Shown: positions 18,177 to 25,635 of the stretch, one piece after another
Numbering within the stretch: position 1 is the stretch's first letter
Layout: the number at the start of each line of letters is the position of its first letter
Assembly: GCA_964540535.1 (NCBI GenBank)
Contig: CAZIMO010000006.1
Span: 62,001 to 126,000, forward strand
Direction of reading: 5' to 3'
Length of the DNA: 64,000 nt
From: Fimenecus sp964540535
Lineage (GTDB): Bacteria; Bacillota; Clostridia; Oscillospirales; Acutalibacteraceae
Program-made: the position numbers and the translations under genes
The notes under the pieces: model-generated
Database searches by the model: none
Seen by the model: the letters and a program-made list of their open reading frames with translations, nothing else
Told to the model about the DNA's origin: nothing

Positions 18177-19038
18177 CCCTAAAAATCTTTTTAATTTTAC
18201 TTGTATCGCCGTTAGTTTCGTTTGTAAAATTCTTTGTAAGTGTTTCTCTCAAGTCGCCGACAGAAATATTTCTTCTCAAGTGTCCTTTTTCAGCAACAGA
18301 AATTGCGCCCGTTTCTTCCGACACAACAACTACTATTGCGTCGCTTGACTCGCTCATACCTATTGCGGCACGATGACGAGTACCCAGCTCGCTGCTTAAA
18401 TCTGCATTGCTTGTTAAAGGTAAAATACAGCCTGCCGAAATTACTCTGCCGTCTTTGATAACTGCGGCTCCGTCATGCATAGGTGCCTTGGGAAAAAAAA
18501 TATTTCCTATCAATTCAGTAGTAACCTTTGCATCAAGCTGAGTTCCTGTCTTTGAAATTTCACCGAGCAAAGTTTCTTTTTCAAACACAATCAGCGCACC
18601 AACTTGTTTATCGCTCATATCCGTGCAGGCTCTGCAAACGCTGTTTATTGAATTTCTGATATTTTCTTGCAGTTCGCTTTCATCTCGATTTTTAAAATTA
18701 AATACATTGAAAACAGACACTGAACTTCTACCCATACTTTCAAGTGCGTGACGAAGTTCGGGCGCAAAAACAACAACGAGAATCATAAGCAGATTTCCGA
18801 AAATAAAGCTCAATATAAATTCACTTACCTGCATTTCAAGAAGAGTTACCACAAGATAAATTAATGCAAGTATAAGAACACCTTTTGCAAGCTGAAAAGC
18901 ACGGGTTTCACGAATAAGCTTAATTGCACTGTAAATGACAAAAGCAACGAGCAAAACATCAAGCAAATCACTTACACCGCTGAAAGATGCCAACGCCCGT
19001 TTTACCTGTTCATATAAATCTATAACAAAATCTGACAT
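18157..19038 (-). CDS. cdaA: Diadenylate cyclase CdaA (c-di-AMP synthase)
   Basis: Condenses two ATP into the second messenger c-di-AMP at the membrane. Three hydrophobic segments (about 27-45, 50-68 and 72-92) precede the DisA_N catalytic domain (about 110-270) with the substrate motifs D189-G-A191 and R221-H-R223. The 293-residue length is normal. It is the first gene of the long minus-strand cluster, normally paired with cdaR as here (glmM, its other usual partner, is not present). Confidence 0.95.
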   Translation of the reverse strand: MSDFVIDLYEQVKRALASFSGVSDLLDVLLVAFVIYSAIKLIRETRAFQLAKGVLILALIYLVVTLLEMQVSEFILSFIFGNLLMILVVVFAPELRHALESMGRSSVSVFNVFNFKNRDESELQENIRNSINSVCRACTDMSDKQVGALIVFEKETLLGEISKTGTQLDAKVTTELIGNIFFPKAPMHDGAAVIKDGRVISAGCILPLTSNADLSSELGTRHRAAIGMSESSDAIVVVVSEETGAISVAEKGHLRRNISVGDLRETLTKNFTNETNGDTSKIKKIFRGGKNGK

Positions 19039-19068
19039 AATATTTTCTCACTCATTTCAAAATAAAAA

Positions 19069-19141
19069 TACAATATATTGTAAAAAATCTGTAAATAAAT
19101 CATCAAATACATACAGATACAAATATTCACAATATATTGTA
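19069..19141 (-). promoter_or_regulatory. Promoter region of cdaA with two identical palindromes
   Basis: Two copies of the 12-base palindrome ACAATATATTGT lie at 19070-19081 and 19129-19140 in the 115-base gap upstream of cdaA; the first extends to a perfect 14-base palindrome. On the minus strand the first copy supplies a -10 (TACAAT, 19077-19082) with TTGATG 18 bases upstream (19101-19106). The paired copies could be operators for an unknown regulator, or coincidental tandem -10 elements in AT-rich DNA. Confidence 0.45.
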
Positions 19142-19153
19142 TCACAACTTATT

Positions 19154-20296
19154 CTATTTTGCAATTTTTCTTATAGAATTTATTAAAAAATCTATATCAC
19201 TTTTTTTAGTGAAAACCGACGGCGAAATTCTTACTGTTCCCGTAGCGTCTGTTTTAAACTTTTGGTGAGCGAGCGGCGCGCAGTGAAGACCTGCACGTAC
19301 GGCTATACCGTCTGCTGAAAGTATCTGTGCTACCTCTTCGCTGTGTTTATTTTTAATATTAAAAGATAAAATGGGTATTAAGTTTTGCCGTTTATCAAAA
19401 AAATTGGTATAAAAAATTATATTTTTGTTTAGATAGAGTCTGTTTTGCAAATATCTCATCAGCGAAAGCTCATGACTGTAAATATTTTCTGTTCCTATAC
19501 TGTTTACATAGTCGACGGCCTTTGAAAGACCTATAATCCCCTGCACATTAGGCGTTCCGCTCTCAAAACGGTCAGGAAGATTTTCCGGTTGGTTCCTATC
19601 AGCAGAATTGCTGCCTGTACCGCCCTCAATTACGGTATCAAGACTGATATCATCACGCAGTATCATTACGCCTGTCCCGGCAGGACCCATAAGACCCTTA
19701 TGTCCTGCACAGCAAAGAATATCAATTTCATCATTCGTCATATTGATTGGTAATGAACCTGCAATCTGCGCACAATCCATAATAAAGATCAAATTGTTGC
19801 GGTGAGCAAGTCTTGCAAGCATTTTATAGGGCGGAATAATGCCGAATACATTAGACGCTCCCGTGCAAATAATTGCTACTGTATTATCTCTTATACAGCT
19901 TTTAAAGTTCTGCACAGTTTTATACGCATCGTTCTCAATACGGGCAATACTGAAATCTGCAATCTTTTGATTTTTAAGTTTTACTAAAGGTCTTAAAACC
20001 GCATTATGCTCTAAATCTGAAATTACAAAATGTGATCCATTCCTCGCAATTCCCTTTATTGCCATATTCAAAGCAGTTGTGCAATTATATGTGAAAATCA
20101 CATTTTCAAGCGAATTTATTCCAAACATATCAGCCAGCTTTTTTCGGCAAAGATAAATCTGTTCTGTTGTTTCAAGCGCCATATTATATGAACCTCGACC
20201 AGAATTGCCACCGTATTTATAATATGCTTCAGTAATCGCCGTAACAACAGATTGTGGTTTAGGATATGAAGTTGCACTGTTATCAAGATAAATCAA
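19154..20296 (-). CDS. Class V aminotransferase (cysteine desulfurase / selenocysteine lyase-like)
   Basis: PLP enzyme of 380 residues starting MIYLDNSATSYPKP. The PLP-binding lysine lies in CCAGHKGLMGPAGTG, and the conserved cysteine in RAGLHCAPLAH matches the reactive Cys of SufS/CsdB-type enzymes. It resembles the subgroup often found beside DUF3343 proteins, some members of which have been tied to selenium-dependent molybdenum hydroxylases. The DUF3343 gene is immediately upstream (stop and start adjacent). Substrate (Cys or Sec) cannot be settled from sequence. Confidence 0.88.
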   Translation of the reverse strand: MIYLDNSATSYPKPQSVVTAITEAYYKYGGNSGRGSYNMALETTEQIYLCRKKLADMFGINSLENVIFTYNCTTALNMAIKGIARNGSHFVISDLEHNAVLRPLVKLKNQKIADFSIARIENDAYKTVQNFKSCIRDNTVAIICTGASNVFGIIPPYKMLARLAHRNNLIFIMDCAQIAGSLPINMTNDEIDILCCAGHKGLMGPAGTGVMILRDDISLDTVIEGGTGSNSADRNQPENLPDRFESGTPNVQGIIGLSKAVDYVNSIGTENIYSHELSLMRYLQNRLYLNKNIIFYTNFFDKRQNLIPILSFNIKNKHSEEVAQILSADGIAVRAGLHCAPLAHQKFKTDATGTVRISPSVFTKKSDIDFLINSIRKIAK

Positions 20297-20515
20297 TTAT
20301 ATCATCTCATATCCTATATATTTTATTTTGTTAATATTTATCATATTTATTATTTTTTCTGTATCTCCTGTAACAGTAAGAATGTATCCGCACCCTTCGC
20401 TTTTCTTGGGGTGCGGATTTTTTCTTACGGTTACTCTGCCTCCGTTTTTTTCAGCTATTTCCTTTGCTTTAAAGGCGTATGTCACGGAGGAAAACCTTAT
20501 TACAGCTTTTTTCAT
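20297..20515 (-). CDS. DUF3343 domain protein
   Basis: A protein of about 72 residues beginning MKKAVIRFSSVTYAF, with KNPHPKKSEGCGYILTV. DUF3343 proteins are small and putatively involved in sulfur/selenium handling; the single Cys lies in EGCGY. The frame opens at a GTG (20527), but AGGTGG before ATG 20515 favours the shorter form. It sits directly before the class V aminotransferase, which it probably serves; function inferred from pairing only. Confidence 0.82.
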   Translation of the reverse strand: MKKAVIRFSSVTYAFKAKEIAEKNGGRVTVRKNPHPKKSEGCGYILTVTGDTEKIINMININKIKYIGYEMI

Positions 20516-20577
20516 TGTAAACACCACCTGTTATATACTATGGCGGTATTACTTTTTTGATAAAAGGTAATGTAAAA

Positions 20578-20600
20578 GGAGCTGTGAAAATTACAGCTCC
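20578..20600 (-). terminator. Hairpin after ispF
   Basis: Perfect 8-bp stem (GGAGCTGT / ACAGCTCC) with a 7-base loop, 7 bases past the ispF stop on the minus strand and followed by a short TTTT. It separates the ispD-ispF operon from the DUF3343 operon. Confidence 0.7.
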
Positions 20601-20606
20601 GAAAGT

Positions 20607-21104
20607 TTAAATAAATTTGATTTTCTTCTTTTCTTCAACAAGACAAACGCAATGAGCTGAAATTCCCTCTTTTGCACCTGTAAATCCAAGTTTTTCTTCA
20701 GTAGTCGCTTTTACACTTACACAGTCAACAGGGATTTCAAGTGCATTGGCAATATTTTCACGCATTAAGTCGATATACGGCGCAAGCTTCGGCGACTGAG
20801 CAATGACCGTGGCATCAATATTATTAACAGAATATCCCTTTGATTTTATAAGCTCAACAACTTTTTTAAGAAGCAAAATGCTGTCCGCATTCTTAAAAGC
20901 ATCATCTGTATCAGGAAAGTGTTTGCCTATGTCGCCCAAAGCACACGCGCCGAGTAAAGAATCTGAAACAGCGTGAAGAAGAACATCAGCATCGGAATGC
21001 CCTAAAAGACCGATACCGTTATTTTCAATTTCTATTCCGCCGAGTATAAGCTTTCTGCCGTAAATAAGACGGTGAACATCATAGCCGTGACCGATTCTAA
21101 ACAT
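20607..21104 (-). CDS. ispF: 2-C-methyl-D-erythritol 2,4-cyclodiphosphate synthase
   Basis: Fifth step of the MEP isoprenoid pathway; forms MEcPP with release of CMP. The 165 residues include FRIGHGYDVHRL with metal ligands D9 and H11, the GHSDADVLLHA motif, and the C-terminal ATTEEKLGFTG. The ATG lies 2 bases after the ispD stop, so the two MEP enzymes are co-translated; ispE of the same pathway is elsewhere in this window at 38346. Confidence 0.96.
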   Translation of the reverse strand: MFRIGHGYDVHRLIYGRKLILGGIEIENNGIGLLGHSDADVLLHAVSDSLLGACALGDIGKHFPDTDDAFKNADSILLLKKVVELIKSKGYSVNNIDATVIAQSPKLAPYIDLMRENIANALEIPVDCVSVKATTEEKLGFTGAKEGISAHCVCLVEEKKKIKFI

Positions 21105-21106
21105 AA

Positions 21107-21802
21107 TTATATATCCCTTTCTGCCAAATAAGAATCTGCAAGAGCCACATCTTCGGGCGTAGTAATTTTTATATTCTTATAATCACCGTCAACAAATTTA
21201 ACTGTTTTTCCATAAGCTTCAATCAGCATACAGTCATCAGTAAAATCTTTGCTGTTCGGTACGCTTTTAATAGCTTTAAGGTATAAGTCTTTCAAAAAAA
21301 TCTGTGGAGTTTGAACAGCACGCATAATACTACGATCCGGTGTACTGATTATATCGTTATCCGCATTTACAAGTTTAATTGTATCTTTTACCTTAACTCC
21401 TGTGGTTGCAGCGCCAAAATCAACAGCCGCTGAAAGTGTATCTGCAATAATCTTTTCGGTTACAAGCGGTCTTGCGCCATCATGAATTACAATAAAATCA
21501 GACTGTGATGATGTTGCGATTACACCGTTATATACACTTATCTGTCTTGTTTCTCCGCCCTCAACGATTGACGAAACCTTTGTAAATGAGAATTTTTCAA
21601 TTTCTTCTTTAATTGTTGGAATATCAGAAGTCCGTGTCACTAATACAATTTCATCAATTAAAGGACATTTTTGAAAAACGCTTATTGAACGGGCAATAAC
21701 AGACATATTTCCTATTTCAATAAACTGCTTATTTATTTTTCCCATTCTTGAGGAATTACCTGCCGATACAATTACAGCAGATACAAATTTTTCACAGTTC
21801 AT
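21107..21802 (-). CDS. ispD: 2-C-methyl-D-erythritol 4-phosphate cytidylyltransferase
   Basis: Third MEP-pathway enzyme, transferring CMP to MEP. It shows the nucleotide-binding segment VSAGNSSRMGKINKQF and the substrate segment VIHDGARPLV. The frame extends to 21838; the ATG at 21802 (MNCEKFVS) fits family length of about 231 residues. An in-frame GTG at 21811 lies 4-5 bases after GAAAGGA and is the main alternative. Operon with the upstream aminotransferase and downstream ispF. Confidence 0.94.
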   Translation of the reverse strand: MNCEKFVSAVIVSAGNSSRMGKINKQFIEIGNMSVIARSISVFQKCPLIDEIVLVTRTSDIPTIKEEIEKFSFTKVSSIVEGGETRQISVYNGVIATSSQSDFIVIHDGARPLVTEKIIADTLSAAVDFGAATTGVKVKDTIKLVNADNDIISTPDRSIMRAVQTPQIFLKDLYLKAIKSVPNSKDFTDDCMLIEAYGKTVKFVDGDYKNIKITTPEDVALADSYLAERDI

Positions 21803-21848
21803 AATAATCACACAGTCCTTTCGGCTGTAATGTAACACCGTTCAGCTG

Positions 21849-23120
21849 TCATTTCAACAGTTCTTCGACAGTTGCAAGTTTAGCGCAAAGGCAGAAAACT
21901 TCCATTGCCTTCTCAAGATTTTTAACAGTTGGGAAAGTAGGCGCAATTCTGATATTTTTATCATTCGGGTCAACGCCGTAAGGATAAGTAGCGCCTACCG
22001 TTGTGAGGATAAGTCCTGCTTCTTTGCAAAGCTCGCCTATTCTCTTTGCACTGCTTCCTACTGTATTATAACTGATGAAATATCCGCCTTTAGCCTTAAT
22101 CCACTCGCCTATACCGCAAGGCTTAATTTCTTTTTCAAGCATATTAAGAACCATATCAAATTTGGGAGCTATGATTTCAGCATGTTTTTTCATATGCTCG
22201 CGAATTCCATCAACATTCTTAAAATATTTAACATGACGAAGCTGATTAAGCTTATCATAACCGATAGTTTGCATACCAAGACGCTTTTTAATTTCTGCAA
22301 TATTTGCGTCAGACGCCGCAATAGCTGAAATACCCGCACCTGGGAAAGAAATCTTGGATGTTGATGTAAATTCAACAAAATAATCTTCTGTTCCGAATTC
22401 TTTGCAAGCCTCAAAAATATTCATAAGTGTATCCGGCGTATCGGTTAATTCGTGAATAATATATGCGTTATCCCAAATTACCCTAAAATCCTTTGCGGCA
22501 GGTTTTAAAGCTGCAAGAGCTTTCACTCTTTCATCACTGTAAGTTACTCCGTTAGGATTTGAATATTTAGGAACGCAGAACATACCTTTAACCATTGGGT
22601 CTTTAACTAATTCTGCAATTTTTTTGACATCCGGTCCGAATTCATCCATTTCAACAGAAATCATTTCGATACCGAAAAATTCGGCAATAGCGAAATGTCT
22701 GTCATAGCCGGGAACATTACATATAAATTTAACCTTGCCCTGCTGACTCCACGGTTCACATCCTGCAACACCTAAAAACATACACTGATTAAGATAATCA
22801 TACATAAGGCTTAAGCTTGAAGAACCGCCTATAATAACATTTTTCGGCTCAACCTCTAAAAGCTCTGCAAAAAGTCTTTTGCATTCAGGAATTCCGTCAA
22901 GCATACCGTAATTTCTGCAATCAAGTCCGTCTTCCGCCTTGCAATCATCGGCACTTGACATAACATTGAGCATATCAACAGACAAATCCAGCTGATCTGC
23001 ACCGGGCTTGCCACGTGACATATCAAGAGAAAGACCTAAGGATTGTACTTCCTCATACTTTTTTTCAAGTTCATTTTTAAGTGATACGAGTTCTTCTCTA
23101 CTCATCTGATTATAAAGCAT
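21849..23120 (-). CDS. Aspartate aminotransferase-like PLP enzyme
   Basis: A 423-residue fold type I aminotransferase of the group that includes the MocR-like/Asp aminotransferase PF12897 family, recognised by LSLDMSRGKPGADQLDLS near the N-terminus. The PLP lysine lies in FTSTSKISFPGAG; GGSSSLSLMYD and RVIWDNAYIIHEL are also present. It probably exchanges amino groups between aspartate and 2-oxoglutarate, though substrate is not certain. The start has a good GGAGG site and a sigma-A promoter upstream. Confidence 0.9.
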   Translation of the reverse strand: MLYNQMSREELVSLKNELEKKYEEVQSLGLSLDMSRGKPGADQLDLSVDMLNVMSSADDCKAEDGLDCRNYGMLDGIPECKRLFAELLEVEPKNVIIGGSSSLSLMYDYLNQCMFLGVAGCEPWSQQGKVKFICNVPGYDRHFAIAEFFGIEMISVEMDEFGPDVKKIAELVKDPMVKGMFCVPKYSNPNGVTYSDERVKALAALKPAAKDFRVIWDNAYIIHELTDTPDTLMNIFEACKEFGTEDYFVEFTSTSKISFPGAGISAIAASDANIAEIKKRLGMQTIGYDKLNQLRHVKYFKNVDGIREHMKKHAEIIAPKFDMVLNMLEKEIKPCGIGEWIKAKGGYFISYNTVGSSAKRIGELCKEAGLILTTVGATYPYGVDPNDKNIRIAPTFPTVKNLEKAMEVFCLCAKLATVEELLK

Positions 23121-23149
23121 TGAATATCCTCCAAAAACAATTTTGATTT

Positions 23150-23178
23150 ATTATATAGTATTAAGTCAAAATTTGCAA
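23150..23178 (-). promoter_or_regulatory. Sigma-A promoter for the aminotransferase-ispDF operon
   Basis: Minus strand TTGCAA (23173-23178), 17-base spacer, TATAAT (23150-23155), about 30 bases before the ATG. The -10 is consensus. An inverted repeat (CAAGTAATT at 23176-23184 and AATTACTTG at 23261-23269) overlaps the -35 edge and the sulfatase stop codon. Confidence 0.7.
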
Positions 23179-23262
23179 GTAATTATTTAAAAAACTGCAT
23201 TTTAGTCAAATATTTGCCTTAAATATATTTGCATTTGCATAATTTAACGATAAACCGTGCAA

Positions 23263-24564
23263 TTACTTGCGTTTTGCTACTATTCTTGGCAAAATTTTAG
23301 GCTTTTTACCTTCAATTTTTTCAATTTTATTAAGCAAAACTGTTCTTAATTGTTTTTTTATGTTTATATAATCTTTTGATTTAATCAAATTATTTTTCTG
23401 TGCTTTATCATTGACATTATCGTAAAGATAATCTTCAAAATAAATATTTGAAAATGCTGACAAATTTTTGGGTGACGATACTGAATATGTATACTCCTTG
23501 GTTCTTATTGCTCGACCGCACTGGCTTTCACTGATTTGAACAAAAACAGAATCACAATCGTCTTTTCGCTGAATTGCTTCGCCTTGATAATATTCAGGAA
23601 TATCAATCATTCCTGAATAAAGAAGCGTTGGAGTTAAATCTACAAGACTTACCAATCGGTTATCTCTCTTGCCCGCCTCAAATCCGTTGCCTTTAATAAC
23701 AAGCGGAGTATGAATGGACGCATCGTGACAGCTTCGCTTATACTCCATATTTCTTGTTTTAAAATGACAGCCGTGATCAGAAGTATAAATTATTGTAGTG
23801 TTATCATATATTCCTTTAGCTTTTAATGTATCAATAAGTCTGCCTAAATTATCATCAAGACTTTCAATTGCAGCTAAATAATCGGGATACATTTCTTTAT
23901 AATTCCCCTTTAAAAACGATAAATCGTCCGGGATAGGATAATCCTTATATTTCTCTATTTTGTCTTTCGGACCTTCAAATCTGTTACGGTCATTCTGATG
24001 ATGCGGTTCAAGCTGAGATACGAACATAAAGAACGGTTTTTCGCTATTATGGTTCTCAATATATTCTATTGCAAAATCATTGATCCTGTCTGCACGGTAA
24101 CCGGTAAAATTAATTTTATTACCTTTTTCGTCAAATACATATCCGTCATAACCGTGCGAAGTAAACTCAAGAACATCTGCGCCCCGAAAATACTTATATC
24201 CCCACAAGCGGTTTTCGGGAATAGCGGTTTTTTCACATTTAATTCTTTCACCGCCGTTTTTGCCCGATGACAAATGAAGCTTTCCAATGTATGCAGTATC
24301 ATATCCGTTTTCGTTAAAATAATCGGCTAAGGATTTTGCATCGTCACGAAGCGGAATACCATTAATATGACAGCCGCATTCTGTTGGATATATGCCTGTT
24401 TGTAAGCAGGCTCTTGCAGGTCCGCAAACAGGTTGGCAGGTATAACAATTATCAAAAAAAGTGCCTTCTTCTGCAAGTTTCGTAAGATTTGGCATTACTT
24501 CGGAATTTGCCGTATCATATCTTTGCTGATCGGAAAAATAAAAAATAATATTGTCTTTCATCAT
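23263..24564 (-). CDS. Sulfatase (alkaline-phosphatase superfamily)
   Basis: Predicted cytosolic sulfatase of about 433 residues. The start at 24564 (MMKDNIIFYFSDQQR) has GGAGG 6 bases upstream; no signal peptide is seen with this start. The active-site signature VCGPARACLQTG contains the CxPxR motif whose Cys (residue 47) is converted to formylglycine. Metal-binding residues near the N-terminus (FSDQQR) and the TSDHGCHFKTR motif are present. Substrate is unknown. No radical-SAM sulfatase-maturating enzyme is in the window. It is divergent from manA. Confidence 0.92.
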   Translation of the reverse strand: MMKDNIIFYFSDQQRYDTANSEVMPNLTKLAEEGTFFDNCYTCQPVCGPARACLQTGIYPTECGCHINGIPLRDDAKSLADYFNENGYDTAYIGKLHLSSGKNGGERIKCEKTAIPENRLWGYKYFRGADVLEFTSHGYDGYVFDEKGNKINFTGYRADRINDFAIEYIENHNSEKPFFMFVSQLEPHHQNDRNRFEGPKDKIEKYKDYPIPDDLSFLKGNYKEMYPDYLAAIESLDDNLGRLIDTLKAKGIYDNTTIIYTSDHGCHFKTRNMEYKRSCHDASIHTPLVIKGNGFEAGKRDNRLVSLVDLTPTLLYSGMIDIPEYYQGEAIQRKDDCDSVFVQISESQCGRAIRTKEYTYSVSSPKNLSAFSNIYFEDYLYDNVNDKAQKNNLIKSKDYINIKKQLRTVLLNKIEKIEGKKPKILPRIVAKRK

Positions 24565-24592
24565 CGCAATCCTCCGAAAATATCTTGAAATA

Positions 24593-24621
24593 ATTGTAGC
24601 ACACAAGCTGATTTTTAGCAA
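24593..24621 (-). promoter_or_regulatory. Sigma-A promoter for the sulfatase
   Basis: Minus strand TTGCTA (24616-24621), 17-base spacer, TACAAT (24593-24598), about 28 bases before the chosen ATG. The -35 lies 8 bases from the -35 of the divergent manA promoter, so a single regulator could affect both. Confidence 0.65.
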
Positions 24622-24629
24622 TGATATTA

Positions 24630-24658
24630 TTGAAAAGAGAACTACATTGTGCTAAAAT
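24630..24658 (+). promoter_or_regulatory. Sigma-A promoter for manA-MFS
   Basis: TTGAAA (24630-24635), 17-base spacer, TAAAAT (24653-24658), then AAGGAG at 24675-24680 before the ATG at 24688. Confidence 0.7.
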
Positions 24659-24687
24659 TATTTAAAATTTAAATAAGGAGTTTTTAT

Positions 24688-25635
24688 ATGTATATTTTTA
24701 AATTAAATCCTGTTTTTAAAGATTACATTTGGGGCGGAACAAAATTACGCGATGAATACGGCTTCAAATCGGAACTTGATAAGCTTGCAGAAGGTTGGAT
24801 GCTCTCTTGCCACAAAGACGGTGAAAACACTATTGAAAACGGTGAATTTGCGGGTAAAACTTTAACTGAAATTGTAAATTCAAACCGTGACTTTCTCGGT
24901 TCAAACGGTAAAAAATTTGAGTATTTTCCAATACTCATTAAGCTTATTGACGCTAAAAATGATTTATCTGTTCAAGTGCATCCAAACGATGAATACGCCA
25001 TGAAAGTTGAACACGAATACGGCAAAACCGAATGCTGGTATATTCTTGACTGTGATGAAGGCGCAGAATTGATTTACGGCTTTAACCGTGAAATTTCAAG
25101 CGAAGAATTCAAAGAGAGAATTGAAAACAACACCTTTCTTGATACAGTGAATAAGGTTAAGGTTAAAAAGGGTGATTTATTCTTTATTGAGGCAGGAACA
25201 CTTCACGCAATAGGAAAAGGGATTTTGCTTGCAGAAATTCAGCAGAATTCAAATACTACATACAGAGTTTACGATTACGGCAGACTTGACTCTAACGGTA
25301 ATCCCAGAGCCTTGCATATTAACAAAGCTATTGATGTTACAAGTTGTGTTCCTCCCACGAGAGATACAAAGCCCGAAGGCAATTTAATAAATTATGATGG
25401 CTGTTCAACTCAATTGCTTACAAAATGCGATTTATTCAATGTACAAAAGGTATCTGTAAGTACAGAATACACAGACATTGCCGATGAAAAATCTTTCGTG
25501 TCACTCCTTGTAACTGATGGCAACGGTACTGTTGACGGTATTAAAATAAAAAAAGGAGACAGTCTTTTTATTCCTGCAAATTACGGTGAATATACTGTAA
25601 AGGGAAATATTGAGACTATTGTTACTCGTGTTTAA
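24688..25635 (+). CDS. manA: Mannose-6-phosphate isomerase, class I
   Basis: Interconverts mannose 6-phosphate and fructose 6-phosphate. Zinc ligands are visible as H98 in SVQVHPNDEYA, E115 in GKTECWYIL, and H173 in IEAGTLHAIGKGI. The 315-residue length matches the short Firmicutes type. The stop overlaps the start of the MFS gene by one base, so the product may be used with a sugar taken up by that transporter. It also could supply mannose units for glycans. The divergent sulfatase hints at sulfated-sugar metabolism, which is inference. Confidence 0.95.
   Translation: MYIFKLNPVFKDYIWGGTKLRDEYGFKSELDKLAEGWMLSCHKDGENTIENGEFAGKTLTEIVNSNRDFLGSNGKKFEYFPILIKLIDAKNDLSVQVHPNDEYAMKVEHEYGKTECWYILDCDEGAELIYGFNREISSEEFKERIENNTFLDTVNKVKVKKGDLFFIEAGTLHAIGKGILLAEIQQNSNTTYRVYDYGRLDSNGNPRALHINKAIDVTSCVPPTRDTKPEGNLINYDGCSTQLLTKCDLFNVQKVSVSTEYTDIADEKSFVSLLVTDGNGTVDGIKIKKGDSLFIPANYGEYTVKGNIETIVTRV

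Noticed and set aside
23263..24564. Sulfatase as a secreted enzyme using the upstream start at 24621
   Set aside because: The extra residues lie before a strong GGAGG and ATG; they contain no signal-peptide cleavage site, so the shorter cytosolic form is preferred.
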